A stretch of DNA of 14,735 bases. Origin: Actinomycetota bacterium (GTDB lineage Bacteria > Actinomycetota > Actinomycetes > Nanopelagicales > Nanopelagicaceae). The position numbers and the translations under genes are program-made. The stretch covers positions 1 through 14,735 of the forward strand of contig WLOR01000028.1 of NCBI GenBank assembly GCA_009699165.1, in the 5' to 3' direction. The number at the start of each line of letters is the position of its first letter. Positions within the stretch are counted from its first letter, which is position 1. The notes under the pieces were generated by a model that did not search any database, had not been told where the DNA came from, and saw nothing but the letters and a program-made list of their open reading frames with translations. Positions 1 through 6,809 of the stretch are shown in pieces.

Positions 1-115
1 CTGGACCGACCCATGACGCAGGAGTCGCAGCAGAAGCTGGACTAATAAATGTGATTGCTGATGTGCTAAGTGCAAGTACGCCTAGCGCAGAAATCACTTT
101 GTACTGTATTTTCAT
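1..115 (-). CDS. Secreted protein, N-terminal fragment; probably the substrate-binding protein of a peptide-type ABC importer
   Basis: Only the first 38 codons are inside the window; the gene continues beyond position 1. The minus-strand ATG at 115-113 is preceded by a good Shine-Dalgarno (AGGAAGGG at 128-121, 5-nt spacing). The peptide begins MKIQYKVISALGVLALSTSA and is a classical Sec signal peptide: basic n-region, hydrophobic core, and a likely SPASA cleavage site around residue 34. There is no cysteine, so it is not a lipoprotein. It lies 50 nt downstream of, and on the same strand as, a DppC/OppC-type permease, and this position suggests the cognate extracellular solute-binding protein. 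That identity is inferred from context; nothing of the mature domain is visible. It could be another exported protein. Confidence 0.7.
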   Translation of the reverse strand, partial: MKIQYKVISALGVLALSTSAITFISPASAATPASWVGP

Positions 116-120
116 GTAAA

Positions 121-128
121 CCCTTCCT
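121..128 (-). promoter_or_regulatory. Strong ribosome binding site of the secreted protein
   Basis: The minus-strand sequence AGGAAGGG ends 5 nt before the ATG at 115. It supports the start of a gene too short within this window to be obvious as an open frame. Confidence 0.7.
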
Positions 129-148
129 AATTGGTATTTCTTTTGATA

Positions 149-173
149 CCCGATAGTCATATGTTCTATCGGG
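149..173 (-). repeat. Perfect 8-bp inverted repeat (hairpin) at the permease/secreted-protein junction
   Basis: CCCGATAG (149-156) and CTATCGGG (166-173) are exact reverse complements separated by a 9-nt loop. On the minus strand the stem includes the last codons and the TAG stop of the permease gene, and the hairpin ends 33 nt before the next ATG. No T-run follows, so it is not a typical intrinsic terminator. It may be an intercistronic RNA hairpin that protects or processes the transcript between permease and binding protein; that role is inferred. Confidence 0.6.
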
Positions 174-1134
174 AACTCCGTGGGTCGAGCGCATCTCGAA
201 TACTGTCACCGAACAGGCTAAATGACAGAACTAATAGAAATAGTGCAAAGCCTGGGATAAATGTAAACATTGGATCTACTGAATAAAATGGAACGGATGC
301 TAAAAGCATTGCTCCCCAGTCAGAGGTTGGATCGATGACTCCAGCGCCTAAGAAAGTTAGTGCCGCTTCGGCCGTTATATAAGTAGGAATATTCAAAGCA
401 ACAGTTACTAAAATCGGTGCCCAGAGATTAGGCAAAATTTCACGGAAAATTAAATGCGTTCGTGATGCACCTAGCGCGCGCGCTGCTTCAATGAATTCTC
501 GCTCTCGCAGTGAGATTACTTGGCCACGCACAATTCTGCCTATGTATGGCCATCCAAACATTGCCAAGATAAAAATCATGGCGGGAATGCGAGTTCCATT
601 TCCTTGCGGAAGGCCCCAGCCTTGCGTTACGTCTTCAAGTACTGGCATTACAGCAAGTGCAAACAAAATTGATGGGAAAGATAAGACAATCTCCATTGAT
701 CGAGAAAGCACTAGGTCAGTTTTGCCGCCAAAAAATCCAGAGAACAGGCCAACCACGACACCTAAAATCGTTGCGAGCGCAGTTGAGGACAATGCAATTA
801 TCAGCGAGGTCCGGGCGCCAAAAACAAAGCGTAAGAAAATATCGCGCCCAGTCCGTGGTTCTACTCCAAACCAGTGAGTGCCTGAAACTCCTCCCAATCG
901 ACCAAGTGGTTGTGTTCCAAACTCTTGATTGAGAGCATCCGTATGAAAAGCATCGGGAGTCGTATGCATAATCCAGGTAAATATCGGAGCAAGTATTGCT
1001 AACAAAATAAAAAATAGAATTATGCCGCCTGAAACTTTTGCGGTTCTATCCTTGCGGATACGCTCCCAAGCCATTTGGGAAGGTGAGCGACCTTGAACGC
1101 TTGCCGGGACAACGGAAGTGGATTGGCTCATCAC
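166..1134 (-). CDS. ABC transporter permease, DppC/OppC type (dipeptide/oligopeptide/nickel class)
   Basis: This is an inner-membrane channel subunit of a binding-protein-dependent importer, about 322 aa, normal for the family. Seen: a cytosolic N-terminus with the family-typical RIRKDRTAKVSGG followed by a first membrane segment (about 37-57); a periplasmic-side stretch with HWFGVEPRTGRDIF (87-100), typical of DppC proteins; a group of membrane segments from 107 onward; and the EAA loop EFIEAARALGAS (213-224) that contacts the ATPase. Translation can begin at GTG 1134 (AGGGGG at 1148-1143, 8-nt spacing) or at the adjacent ATG 1131 (11-nt spacing); the spacing favours GTG. The usual partner, a DppB permease, is not upstream, where a propeller gene lies instead, and no ATPase is visible. 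Either these lie beyond the left edge or elsewhere. The substrate cannot be told from the sequence. Confidence 0.9.
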   Translation of the reverse strand: MMSQSTSVVPASVQGRSPSQMAWERIRKDRTAKVSGGIILFFILLAILAPIFTWIMHTTPDAFHTDALNQEFGTQPLGRLGGVSGTHWFGVEPRTGRDIFLRFVFGARTSLIIALSSTALATILGVVVGLFSGFFGGKTDLVLSRSMEIVLSFPSILFALAVMPVLEDVTQGWGLPQGNGTRIPAMIFILAMFGWPYIGRIVRGQVISLREREFIEAARALGASRTHLIFREILPNLWAPILVTVALNIPTYITAEAALTFLGAGVIDPTSDWGAMLLASVPFYSVDPMFTFIPGFALFLLVLSFSLFGDSIRDALDPRSSR

Positions 1135-1268
1135 TTAAACTGCCCCCTGATTTCCCTCGCTTAGGGTCAAACAATAGCCAAATGGAGAGGAATTAACTAC
1201 CAACCAAAAACCGCTCACTGGCAGGCTGAATTTAGCAAATATGGTGGGTACAAATATGGCCTTTGCAA
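1135..1268. other. Intergenic gap between the propeller and the DppC-type permease gene
   Basis: 134 bp. On the minus strand a weak -35/-10 pair, TAGTTA and TATTGT with 17-bp spacing, lies just upstream of the permease ribosome site (AGGGGG, 1148-1143), so the permease unit may have its own promoter. A short G/C-rich segment followed by TTTTT near 1208-1230 is too weak a hairpin to call a terminator. No gene is seen. Confidence 0.35.
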
Positions 1269-2240
1269 TCAATGAGTATTAAATCGCGCTGGGCTCCACG
1301 CGGGGCCAAGCTCTTGGTACTCCGAGTTAATCTCACTTGTGCGTTTATCTCGGTAATACTCGTCGATGTCATACCGCTTCTCATTTTTTAGATCAGCAAA
1401 AGCTAAGTTATATCCGCCATGTGGAATTAAATAATCCCCCGTAACATAAAAAATGTACCGAGAGCCATCTTGATATGGGTACGAGTCCGATGTATCCCAA
1501 TCCGTTGAGTTGAAGAAATACGATCTTGATGCAGAACCGTTATAAAAGCCCTGCATAATTGCGTCGTGCTTCGTACTCTGCACACGGGTGTATAAAAATG
1601 ATTTGCTATCCATTCCGATTGGATAGTAAGACGATTGACCATCACCGGCATACATCTTTACTTGCATTCCACCTCGCAATAAATAAATATCCCCGCTACG
1701 TTCAAAGAGAATGTCTTTACCGTTTGCCGCAAAATATGGCATCGAAGACTCTGGCTCCCCTCGGGTTAAATATCTCTTGCCAGATCCATCGGCCGACATA
1801 GTCACCAAGACGCCATCTTGCTTATAGATAATCGTTTGACCATCGGGCGAAAATTTTGGATCCTCATCGCGAGCGCCGTTTGGGCCTGTCAGATTCTTAG
1901 GCTCTGCCCAGCTGCTGCCATTCCAGGTTGAAGTAAAAACATCCCAATCATTCTCGGCTAGCCCAGATGCCGACCCCATAAATGTAATCATCTGGCCATC
2001 GGCTGAAAAGTGGGCGTTAATGGGTGAAATCATCGAGCTCCAATCACGCCCCACTTGCGTGAGCTCGCCCGTTGGCAGGTCGATCATCCACATCGTCGCA
2101 TCCCAGGACTGATAGTCGGTATAGCGGTGATAGATAAGCGTGCCATCGAGTGATGGAGTATGCGGGCGCTGGCCAAAAATCCAGATACTGAGCAGGACAA
2201 GGACTAAGCCCAACGAACCAGCCGCGACACGCCTTTGCAT
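1269..2240 (-). CDS. Membrane-anchored beta-propeller protein with PD40/TolB-like repeats, function unknown
   Basis: About 323 aa. The frame is open to 2297, but ATG 2240 is preferred because GGAGG (2249-2245) lies 4 nt upstream and the protein then begins MQRRVAAGSLGLVLVLLSIW, a signal-anchor or uncleaved signal (about 5-23). The rest is repeats of the PD40 pattern: AHFSADGQMITFMG (76-89), PKFSPDGQTIIYK (128-140), PYFAANGKDILFE (168-180), weaker copies near 205-219 and 253-266, and PAWSP near 313. Spacing of 38-52 residues fits one propeller blade per repeat. The domain should face outside the membrane. Such propellers bind peptides, proteins or glycans; no catalytic motif is seen. It is divergent from the amino-sugar operon and shares its upstream region, so co-regulation or a role in handling the same polymer is possible but unproven. 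Confidence 0.8.
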   Translation of the reverse strand: MQRRVAAGSLGLVLVLLSIWIFGQRPHTPSLDGTLIYHRYTDYQSWDATMWMIDLPTGELTQVGRDWSSMISPINAHFSADGQMITFMGSASGLAENDWDVFTSTWNGSSWAEPKNLTGPNGARDEDPKFSPDGQTIIYKQDGVLVTMSADGSGKRYLTRGEPESSMPYFAANGKDILFERSGDIYLLRGGMQVKMYAGDGQSSYYPIGMDSKSFLYTRVQSTKHDAIMQGFYNGSASRSYFFNSTDWDTSDSYPYQDGSRYIFYVTGDYLIPHGGYNLAFADLKNEKRYDIDEYYRDKRTSEINSEYQELGPAWSPARFNTH

Positions 2241-2259
2241 AATGCCTCCGTATAGGGGG

Positions 2260-2321
2260 TTGACGATACTTGAAAACTCTGTAAGGTAACCTAACACAAA
2301 GCGGTAGGTTTCCTAACACAA
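2260..2321 (+). promoter_or_regulatory. Candidate promoter with two operator-like repeats for the amino-sugar operon
   Basis: A -35-like TTGACG (2260-2265) is followed after 16 bp by a -10-like TAAGGT (2282-2287, 3 of 6 matches including the key T, A and final T). Two related units lie over and after the -10: GTAAGGTAACCTAACACAA (2281-2299) and GTAGGTTTCCTAACACAA (2304-2321). Each contains an AGG-N3-CCT dyad, with centres at 2288 and 2310, 22 bp apart, about two helical turns. This is the layout expected for a dimeric repressor binding twice on one DNA face, for example the ROK regulator of this operon. The repeats are seen; the promoter and the regulator assignment are inference. The divergent propeller gene shares this region. 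Confidence 0.5.
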
Positions 2322-2368
2322 CGGCGTGGGCTATTTGTGGACTTACCCAAGTAATGACAGGAGTAAAG

Positions 2369-3730
2369 ATGATGAAGAAACGTTTGTTCGCTTCATGTGC
2401 AGTTATCGCTCTCGTTGCATCAAGCCTTGTTGCAGCAACTAGCGGTGCACAGGCTGCATCACGTGAGGTAACTGTTTGGTCGCCATATCAGGGTGGAAAC
2501 CTTGAGATGTGGAATGCGGCAATTAAGCGTATTGAGGCCGCTAACCCAGGCCTTAACGTCACATCAGTTGGAAACATCGATATGGCTAAATCACTGGCTG
2601 CAATCAACGCCGGTAATGGTCCAGATATCTCTGTATCAAATGGAAATGGAAACCTTGGCTGGTTCTGCGGAACTGGCGCTTGGCAAAAACTTAATACTTT
2701 GATCGCAGGATCAAATGGAATCAACATGAAGGCAACTTTCAATGCCGCATCTGTTGCATCCTCAATCTCTAATAACGTGCGTTGCGCACTTCCTTTGTAC
2801 TCTGAGGTCTTCGCGTTCTACTACAACAAAGATCTCTTAGCTAAAGCTGGATTCAAGAATCCACCTAAGACTACGACTGAACTTCTTGCATACTCACAGA
2901 AGCTCACTACATTCAATGATGACGGAAGCATTAAGACTGCTGGCTTCTTGCCATGGGCTGGTTACTACGGCTTCGATATGGATTCAATGTGGCTTGGTCA
3001 GATGTTTGGTGCCAAGTGGTACGGCGGAGATCAAAAATCTGCCTTCTCATCAGATATCCGTTGGGCCAAAGCATTTAACTGGCAAAAGGATTTCATCGCC
3101 AAGGTTTACGGTGATGGAAACTTTGAAAAGGGTTCAAAACTTCTCACTAAGTTCGTTGCCGCCCGCGGCGGTGAATGGGGAACAGACCATGACTTTATGA
3201 CAGGTCGCGTTGCCATGAAGTGGGATGCAAACTGGATGGCACCAATGTTCTGTACTGGTGATGACTGGACTATGGCCGATAAGTGCACAGCGAAGGTCAA
3301 CTTTGGTATCACTGGATTTCCGGTATCACCAGATAACATCTCAGCTTACGGTTCAGGTGTTGTTGGCCAGGGACAGATGGGTATCTCAAAGGGCTCAAAG
3401 AATGTAAAGGATGCATGGATCGTCATGAAGGCACTTGCAACCGATACAAAGCTTGCCGCTGCCTGGGATGCTGCAAATGGTGCACCATCTTCACTTCTAG
3501 CTAAGGCTGCACGCCCTGCAAGCTACCCAGATTGGTACCAACCAATTTACGACGTAGTTTCAAATCCACGTACTGCATATCACACCGTTAAGAACACTGG
3601 CGAGCACTTGGAAGAGTCTCTCGTTCAGAACTTGATGGCATCTTGGCAGGCCGGAGATACTTCAAATATCAAGACCGCTCTATCTGATTTGGCTCAAAAG
3701 GTCGATCAAATTGTTGCGAGAAATAACTAG
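2369..3730 (+). CDS. ABC transporter extracellular sugar-binding protein (CUT1 family), likely for a GlcNAc-type oligosaccharide
   Basis: This captures sugar outside the membrane and delivers it to the two permeases encoded next. The frame is open from ATG 2354, but AGGAG at 2359-2363 lies inside that extension and points to ATG 2369 (5-nt spacing) or ATG 2372 (8 nt). The resulting 452-453 aa protein starts with a Sec signal peptide ending SGAQA (25-29), then the mature start SREVTVWSPYQGG typical of family-1 sugar-binding proteins. No lipobox is seen: Cys10 is too early, before the hydrophobic core. The mature part has several cysteines, including FCTGDDWTMADKC, which could form a disulfide. 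Tandem stops TAG TAA end the gene. First gene of the operon. The GlcNAc-type specificity is inferred from the downstream kinase and GH84 genes, not from binding residues. Confidence 0.9.
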   Translation: MMKKRLFASCAVIALVASSLVAATSGAQAASREVTVWSPYQGGNLEMWNAAIKRIEAANPGLNVTSVGNIDMAKSLAAINAGNGPDISVSNGNGNLGWFCGTGAWQKLNTLIAGSNGINMKATFNAASVASSISNNVRCALPLYSEVFAFYYNKDLLAKAGFKNPPKTTTELLAYSQKLTTFNDDGSIKTAGFLPWAGYYGFDMDSMWLGQMFGAKWYGGDQKSAFSSDIRWAKAFNWQKDFIAKVYGDGNFEKGSKLLTKFVAARGGEWGTDHDFMTGRVAMKWDANWMAPMFCTGDDWTMADKCTAKVNFGITGFPVSPDNISAYGSGVVGQGQMGISKGSKNVKDAWIVMKALATDTKLAAAWDAANGAPSSLLAKAARPASYPDWYQPIYDVVSNPRTAYHTVKNTGEHLEESLVQNLMASWQAGDTSNIKTALSDLAQKVDQIVARNN

Positions 3731-3741
3731 TAACTAACTCC

Positions 3742-4707
3742 ATGTCAATTACGAGGGACACAGCAATCGCCCCCTTCTCTAAGAAGGGGGCGATTGCTCC
3801 ACCGCGCAAGAAATTAAAGGTTCCTCGTCTCTTTATCTTTTTGTGCTTATCGCCTTGGCTATTTGGAATCATTTTCTTTACCGCATACCCAATGATTTCA
3901 AGTTTCTATCAATCATTTACTAAGTTCAACTTGATTGAATCACCACAATGGGTGGGCTTGGATAACTTTCATCGCATGTTTTTTGAAGATGATGATTTCT
4001 GGAAAGCTTTAAAAAACACAATCTGGATTTCAGCTATAAGTATCCCGCTACGAATCTGCTTTGCGATATTTACTGCTTGGGTTTTAACTAAGCCAAAGCG
4101 TGGCAGCAGTATCTATCGAACAATCTTCTTCCTACCATCGATGGTTCCTGCAGTTGCAGGCACTATGGCCTTTACCTATATTTTCAATCCAGCGTATGGC
4201 CCAATCAACAAGTTGCTTGAAGCAATTGGAATCAAGGAGCCTCCATTTTGGTTCATGGATCCCAACTGGTCTAAGTGGGGTCTGATCCTTCTAGGTCTCT
4301 GGGGCATCGGCGACACGATGATTATCTTCTTGGCCGGCCTTCTCGATGTTCCAACCTCGCTGTATGAGGCAGCTGAGCTCGAAGGTGCATCTGGTTGGCA
4401 GTCTTTCCGATACATCACACTGCCCCTAATGACACCAGTTATCTTTTTCTCTACAGTCACTGGCGTTATTGGTAGTTTCCAATACTTCACTCAGGCCTAC
4501 GTAGCATCCGGCCAAGTTAACGACTACTCACATTCTATGTACTTCTATGCAACACATATTTATTTCAGCGCATTTAAGGCCTACGAAATGGGCTATGCCT
4601 CTGCACTTGCATGGGTGTTACTGGTTATCACTTTGCTATGCACTCTTGTCATTTTAAAGACCCAGAAACGTTGGGTTCATTATCCGAACGGATCCCTCTT
4701 TAAATGA
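3742..4707 (+). CDS. ABC sugar transporter permease, MalF/UgpA type
   Basis: First of two channel subunits of the CUT1 importer, 321 aa. Seen: a cytosolic N-terminus, a first membrane segment LFIFLCLSPWLFGIIFFTAY (30-49), the extracytoplasmic segment SFYQSFTKFNLIESPQWVGLDNF typical of MalF-like subunits, further membrane helices, and the EAA loop YEAAELEGASGWQSFRYITL (208-227) that docks on the ATPase. It lies 11 nt after the binding-protein gene. ATG 3742 has no convincing Shine-Dalgarno. The first 20 codons contain a perfect 17-bp inverted repeat (3762-3798) encoding AIAPFSKKGAIAP, unlike normal N-termini of the family. The next methionine is well inside the membrane domain, so 3742 is the best start, but translation from a non-standard codon after the hairpin cannot be excluded. 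Confidence 0.9.
   Translation: MSITRDTAIAPFSKKGAIAPPRKKLKVPRLFIFLCLSPWLFGIIFFTAYPMISSFYQSFTKFNLIESPQWVGLDNFHRMFFEDDDFWKALKNTIWISAISIPLRICFAIFTAWVLTKPKRGSSIYRTIFFLPSMVPAVAGTMAFTYIFNPAYGPINKLLEAIGIKEPPFWFMDPNWSKWGLILLGLWGIGDTMIIFLAGLLDVPTSLYEAAELEGASGWQSFRYITLPLMTPVIFFSTVTGVIGSFQYFTQAYVASGQVNDYSHSMYFYATHIYFSAFKAYEMGYASALAWVLLVITLLCTLVILKTQKRWVHYPNGSLFK
3762..3798 (+). repeat. Perfect 17-bp inverted repeat with 3-nt loop inside the start of the permease gene
   Basis: AGCAATCGCCCCCTTCT (3762-3778) and AGAAGGGGGCGATTGCT (3782-3798) are exact reverse complements, separated by CTA. The stem contains ten G-C pairs out of 17 and no mismatch. It begins 32 nt after the binding-protein stop and lies within codons 7-19 of the permease. 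It is not followed by a T-run, so a simple intrinsic terminator is unlikely. Likely roles, by analogy with malE-malF type junctions: transcript processing or 3' protection that gives more binding protein than permease, or a block to permease initiation. It could also be an inserted palindromic element. The structure is certain; the role is inferred. Confidence 0.85.
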
Positions 4708-5597
4708 GTACCTACACACCCGAACAACTTGTTGAAATCAACGCCCAGTCACGCAAAGCCAGACGCGCTAAGAAGTGGAACAACTTTCTGCATATGGTGG
4801 GCAACCACTCTCTGCTCATAGCTCTTTCTGCGATTTTTATCCTTCCGCTCTATCTTGTTGTGGTTATCTCTTTAATGAGCAAGGGCCAGGCTGAGACTCG
4901 ATCCTTATGGCCCCACCCATTTGTATGGCACAACTACATTGAAGTCTTCACGGCTGTTCCATTTCTTAAATGGACACTGAATACACTCTTTGTTTCTATT
5001 ATGGGAACAATAGGAACCGTGGTTTCTAGTGTTCCACCTGCATATGTTTTATCGCGCCTGCAGTGGAAAGGACGTCAAACCACTTTCTTGATCATCTTGT
5101 CAACGATGATGTTGCCTGGACAAGTAACGATGATTCCGGTCTACATAATCTTCTCTAGACTGCATTGGATTCCATCCTTCTTGCCATTAATCGTTCCATC
5201 GTTCTTTGCAAGTGCATTTTCAATCTTCTTATTGCGACAGTTCTTTACGAGCATCCCTGATGAGATTTCAGATGCAGCGCGAATCGATGGGTGCAATGAG
5301 TTCAAGTTAATGATGCGCATTATCGTGCCACTTGCAAAGCCTGCGATTTCGGCGATCGCCCTCTTCGCATTCTTAGGTTCTTGGAATGATTTCTTTGGTC
5401 CACTCCTTTATATAGTTGAAAATGAGGATCTTTGGACTCTTGGAATCGGACTAAATGCTTTCCAGGGAATTCACCATGTGGACACGAATATGATGATGAC
5501 GGCATCGGCCTTATTTATGGCTCCTGTCATTATCATCTTCTTCTTCTCACAAAAAGTCTTTATCGAAGGCGTAACCTTGACTGGAGTTAAAGGCTAA
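4704..5597 (+). CDS. ABC sugar transporter permease, MalG/UgpE type
   Basis: Second channel subunit of the importer, 297 aa. Seen: a basic cytosolic N-terminus (KARRAKKWNNF), a first membrane segment about 34-57, PPAYVLSRLQWKGR (111-124) and LPGQVTMIPVY (137-147), both hallmark stretches of MalG-like subunits, and the coupling loop DAARIDGCNEFKLMMRIIVP (190-209), with Asp replacing the Glu of the EAA motif, as is common. Its ATG overlaps the preceding stop as ATGA, and no Shine-Dalgarno is apparent, so translation is probably coupled to the first permease. No ATPase gene follows; many actinobacteria use one shared MsiK-type ATPase for several CUT1 importers. Confidence 0.92.
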   Translation: MSTYTPEQLVEINAQSRKARRAKKWNNFLHMVGNHSLLIALSAIFILPLYLVVVISLMSKGQAETRSLWPHPFVWHNYIEVFTAVPFLKWTLNTLFVSIMGTIGTVVSSVPPAYVLSRLQWKGRQTTFLIILSTMMLPGQVTMIPVYIIFSRLHWIPSFLPLIVPSFFASAFSIFLLRQFFTSIPDEISDAARIDGCNEFKLMMRIIVPLAKPAISAIALFAFLGSWNDFFGPLLYIVENEDLWTLGIGLNAFQGIHHVDTNMMMTASALFMAPVIIIFFFSQKVFIEGVTLTGVKG

Positions 5598-6809
5598 ATG
5601 AAAAAAGGCAGTTCCCCGGCTGTTCCCTCTCTGATGCGAGAAATCAATGAGCGCTCTGTGCTCGATATCTTGCGCACAGAGGGAACGCTGCATGCTGCCC
5701 AAGTTGCCCGTCTTATAGGTCTTTCAAAGCCAACTACTGCCGATATTTTGCGAACCCTAAGTGACCAGGGCCTCATTCATGAGTACTCACCAGGTGTTGA
5801 TGATCCAAAGCGTGCCCGCTCTGTGTATGAAGCCATAAACGATGTCCGAGTCTGTCTGGCAATAGATATCGGATCAAGATTTATTCGCGTAGCTGTTGGG
5901 GATTTAAATGAAGTAATGCTCTCTGAGCGATCCGTCCCAGTTAAATCTCTATCACTCAAGGACTTAATCGCAGTGATGCACTCTGCAGTAGAGCAAGCTT
6001 TGAAAACAGCGGGCTACTCAATAAAAGATGTCGCATCAGTCGTCGTTGGTACTCCTGGAGTAATCAATCAACACACTGGTGTCATCTCTATTGCAGGAAC
6101 AATTGGTTCACTTGATGGCGTAAATCTCTCTGCCTTAATTGAAAATGAGTTTGGCATCAAGCCAACACTTGAAAATGATATTAACCTTGTGACAGTTGCC
6201 GAACAATCTGCAGGCCACGGTATTGATATCGAGAACTTTGCTGTTCTATCTGTTGGCTCAGGACTAGGTTCTGGCTTGGTCTTAAATGGCAGACTACTGC
6301 GCGGTCATCATGGAGCAGCTGGTGAGGTTTTCTATGTTCCATTCGGAGATCCAACCGATACACATAGGAGCGCAACCAACCCATCTGGGGATTCAATTGC
6401 AGAAGTAGCGCGCCAACTAGCCAAAAAGTACAAGAAAAGCAGCTTAACTGAACCATATTCCACGATAAATATTCTTAGTGCTGCCAAAGAGGGTGACGCA
6501 CTTGCCCAAGCAGTGGTTGATATTGAAGCTGAAAGAATCGCTCTTTACATAGCTTCAATCTCTGCAATCGCCGATGTAGAACTTGTAGTGCTATCTGGTG
6601 GAATCGGTCGCCAAGCAGCGTTTTTCTTGAAGCCCATTAAAGATTTAGTCTCTAAGGCTGTGCCATTTCCTCCACGAATTGAGATTTCAACTCTGGGAGA
6701 TACTGGAATTCTGGTAGGCGCGTTAAGTATCGCCACAAAAATTGCCTGTGATTTTGTCTTTGAGCGCAAGAACTTCCCTGCGCCTCGTTCTAGAACAGGC
6801 TCTTTGTAA
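5598..6809 (+). CDS. ROK-family transcriptional regulator (NagC/XylR type)
   Basis: Likely the sugar-responsive regulator of this operon, 403 aa, the usual length for HTH-ROK proteins. Seen: an N-terminal winged helix with helix-turn-helix QVARLIGLSKPTTADILRTL (35-54), then a ROK sugar-kinase-like fold starting with LAIDIGSRFIRVAVGDL (87-103), the ENDIN segment (192-196) with the sugar-site Asp, a glycine-rich LSVGSGLGSGLVLNG (217-231), and GAAGE (239-243). The standard zinc motif CxCGxxGCxE and the GxxGEIGH histidine are absent: after GAAGE the sequence is VFYVPFGDP. It may therefore bind its ligand without the structural zinc. The ATG follows the preceding TAA directly. The tandem dyads at 2281-2321 are a plausible target. 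Activator or repressor mode cannot be told. Confidence 0.9.
   Translation: MKKGSSPAVPSLMREINERSVLDILRTEGTLHAAQVARLIGLSKPTTADILRTLSDQGLIHEYSPGVDDPKRARSVYEAINDVRVCLAIDIGSRFIRVAVGDLNEVMLSERSVPVKSLSLKDLIAVMHSAVEQALKTAGYSIKDVASVVVGTPGVINQHTGVISIAGTIGSLDGVNLSALIENEFGIKPTLENDINLVTVAEQSAGHGIDIENFAVLSVGSGLGSGLVLNGRLLRGHHGAAGEVFYVPFGDPTDTHRSATNPSGDSIAEVARQLAKKYKKSSLTEPYSTINILSAAKEGDALAQAVVDIEAERIALYIASISAIADVELVVLSGGIGRQAAFFLKPIKDLVSKAVPFPPRIEISTLGDTGILVGALSIATKIACDFVFERKNFPAPRSRTGSL

Noticed and set aside
491..877. Open frame on the plus strand across the DppC-type permease gene
   Set aside because: It is antisense to a well-conserved permease, its composition is low in hydrophobic order, and it has no ribosome site or recognisable domain.
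1208..1230. Possible terminator after the propeller gene on the minus strand
   Set aside because: A TTTTT run follows only a 4-bp bulged stem; too weak to support.
2241..2297. Longer N-terminus of the propeller protein from 2297
   Set aside because: No ribosome site precedes 2297; GGAGG precedes ATG 2240, and the shorter form starts with a proper basic and hydrophobic anchor.
2354..2368. Upstream ATG as start of the sugar-binding protein
   Set aside because: The AGGAG ribosome site lies inside this extension and points to ATG 2369 or 2372; no ribosome site precedes 2354.
3762..3798. Hairpin as intrinsic transcription terminator
   Set aside because: The stem is strong but is followed by CCACCGCGC, not a T-run, and the essential partner permeases lie downstream on the same strand.
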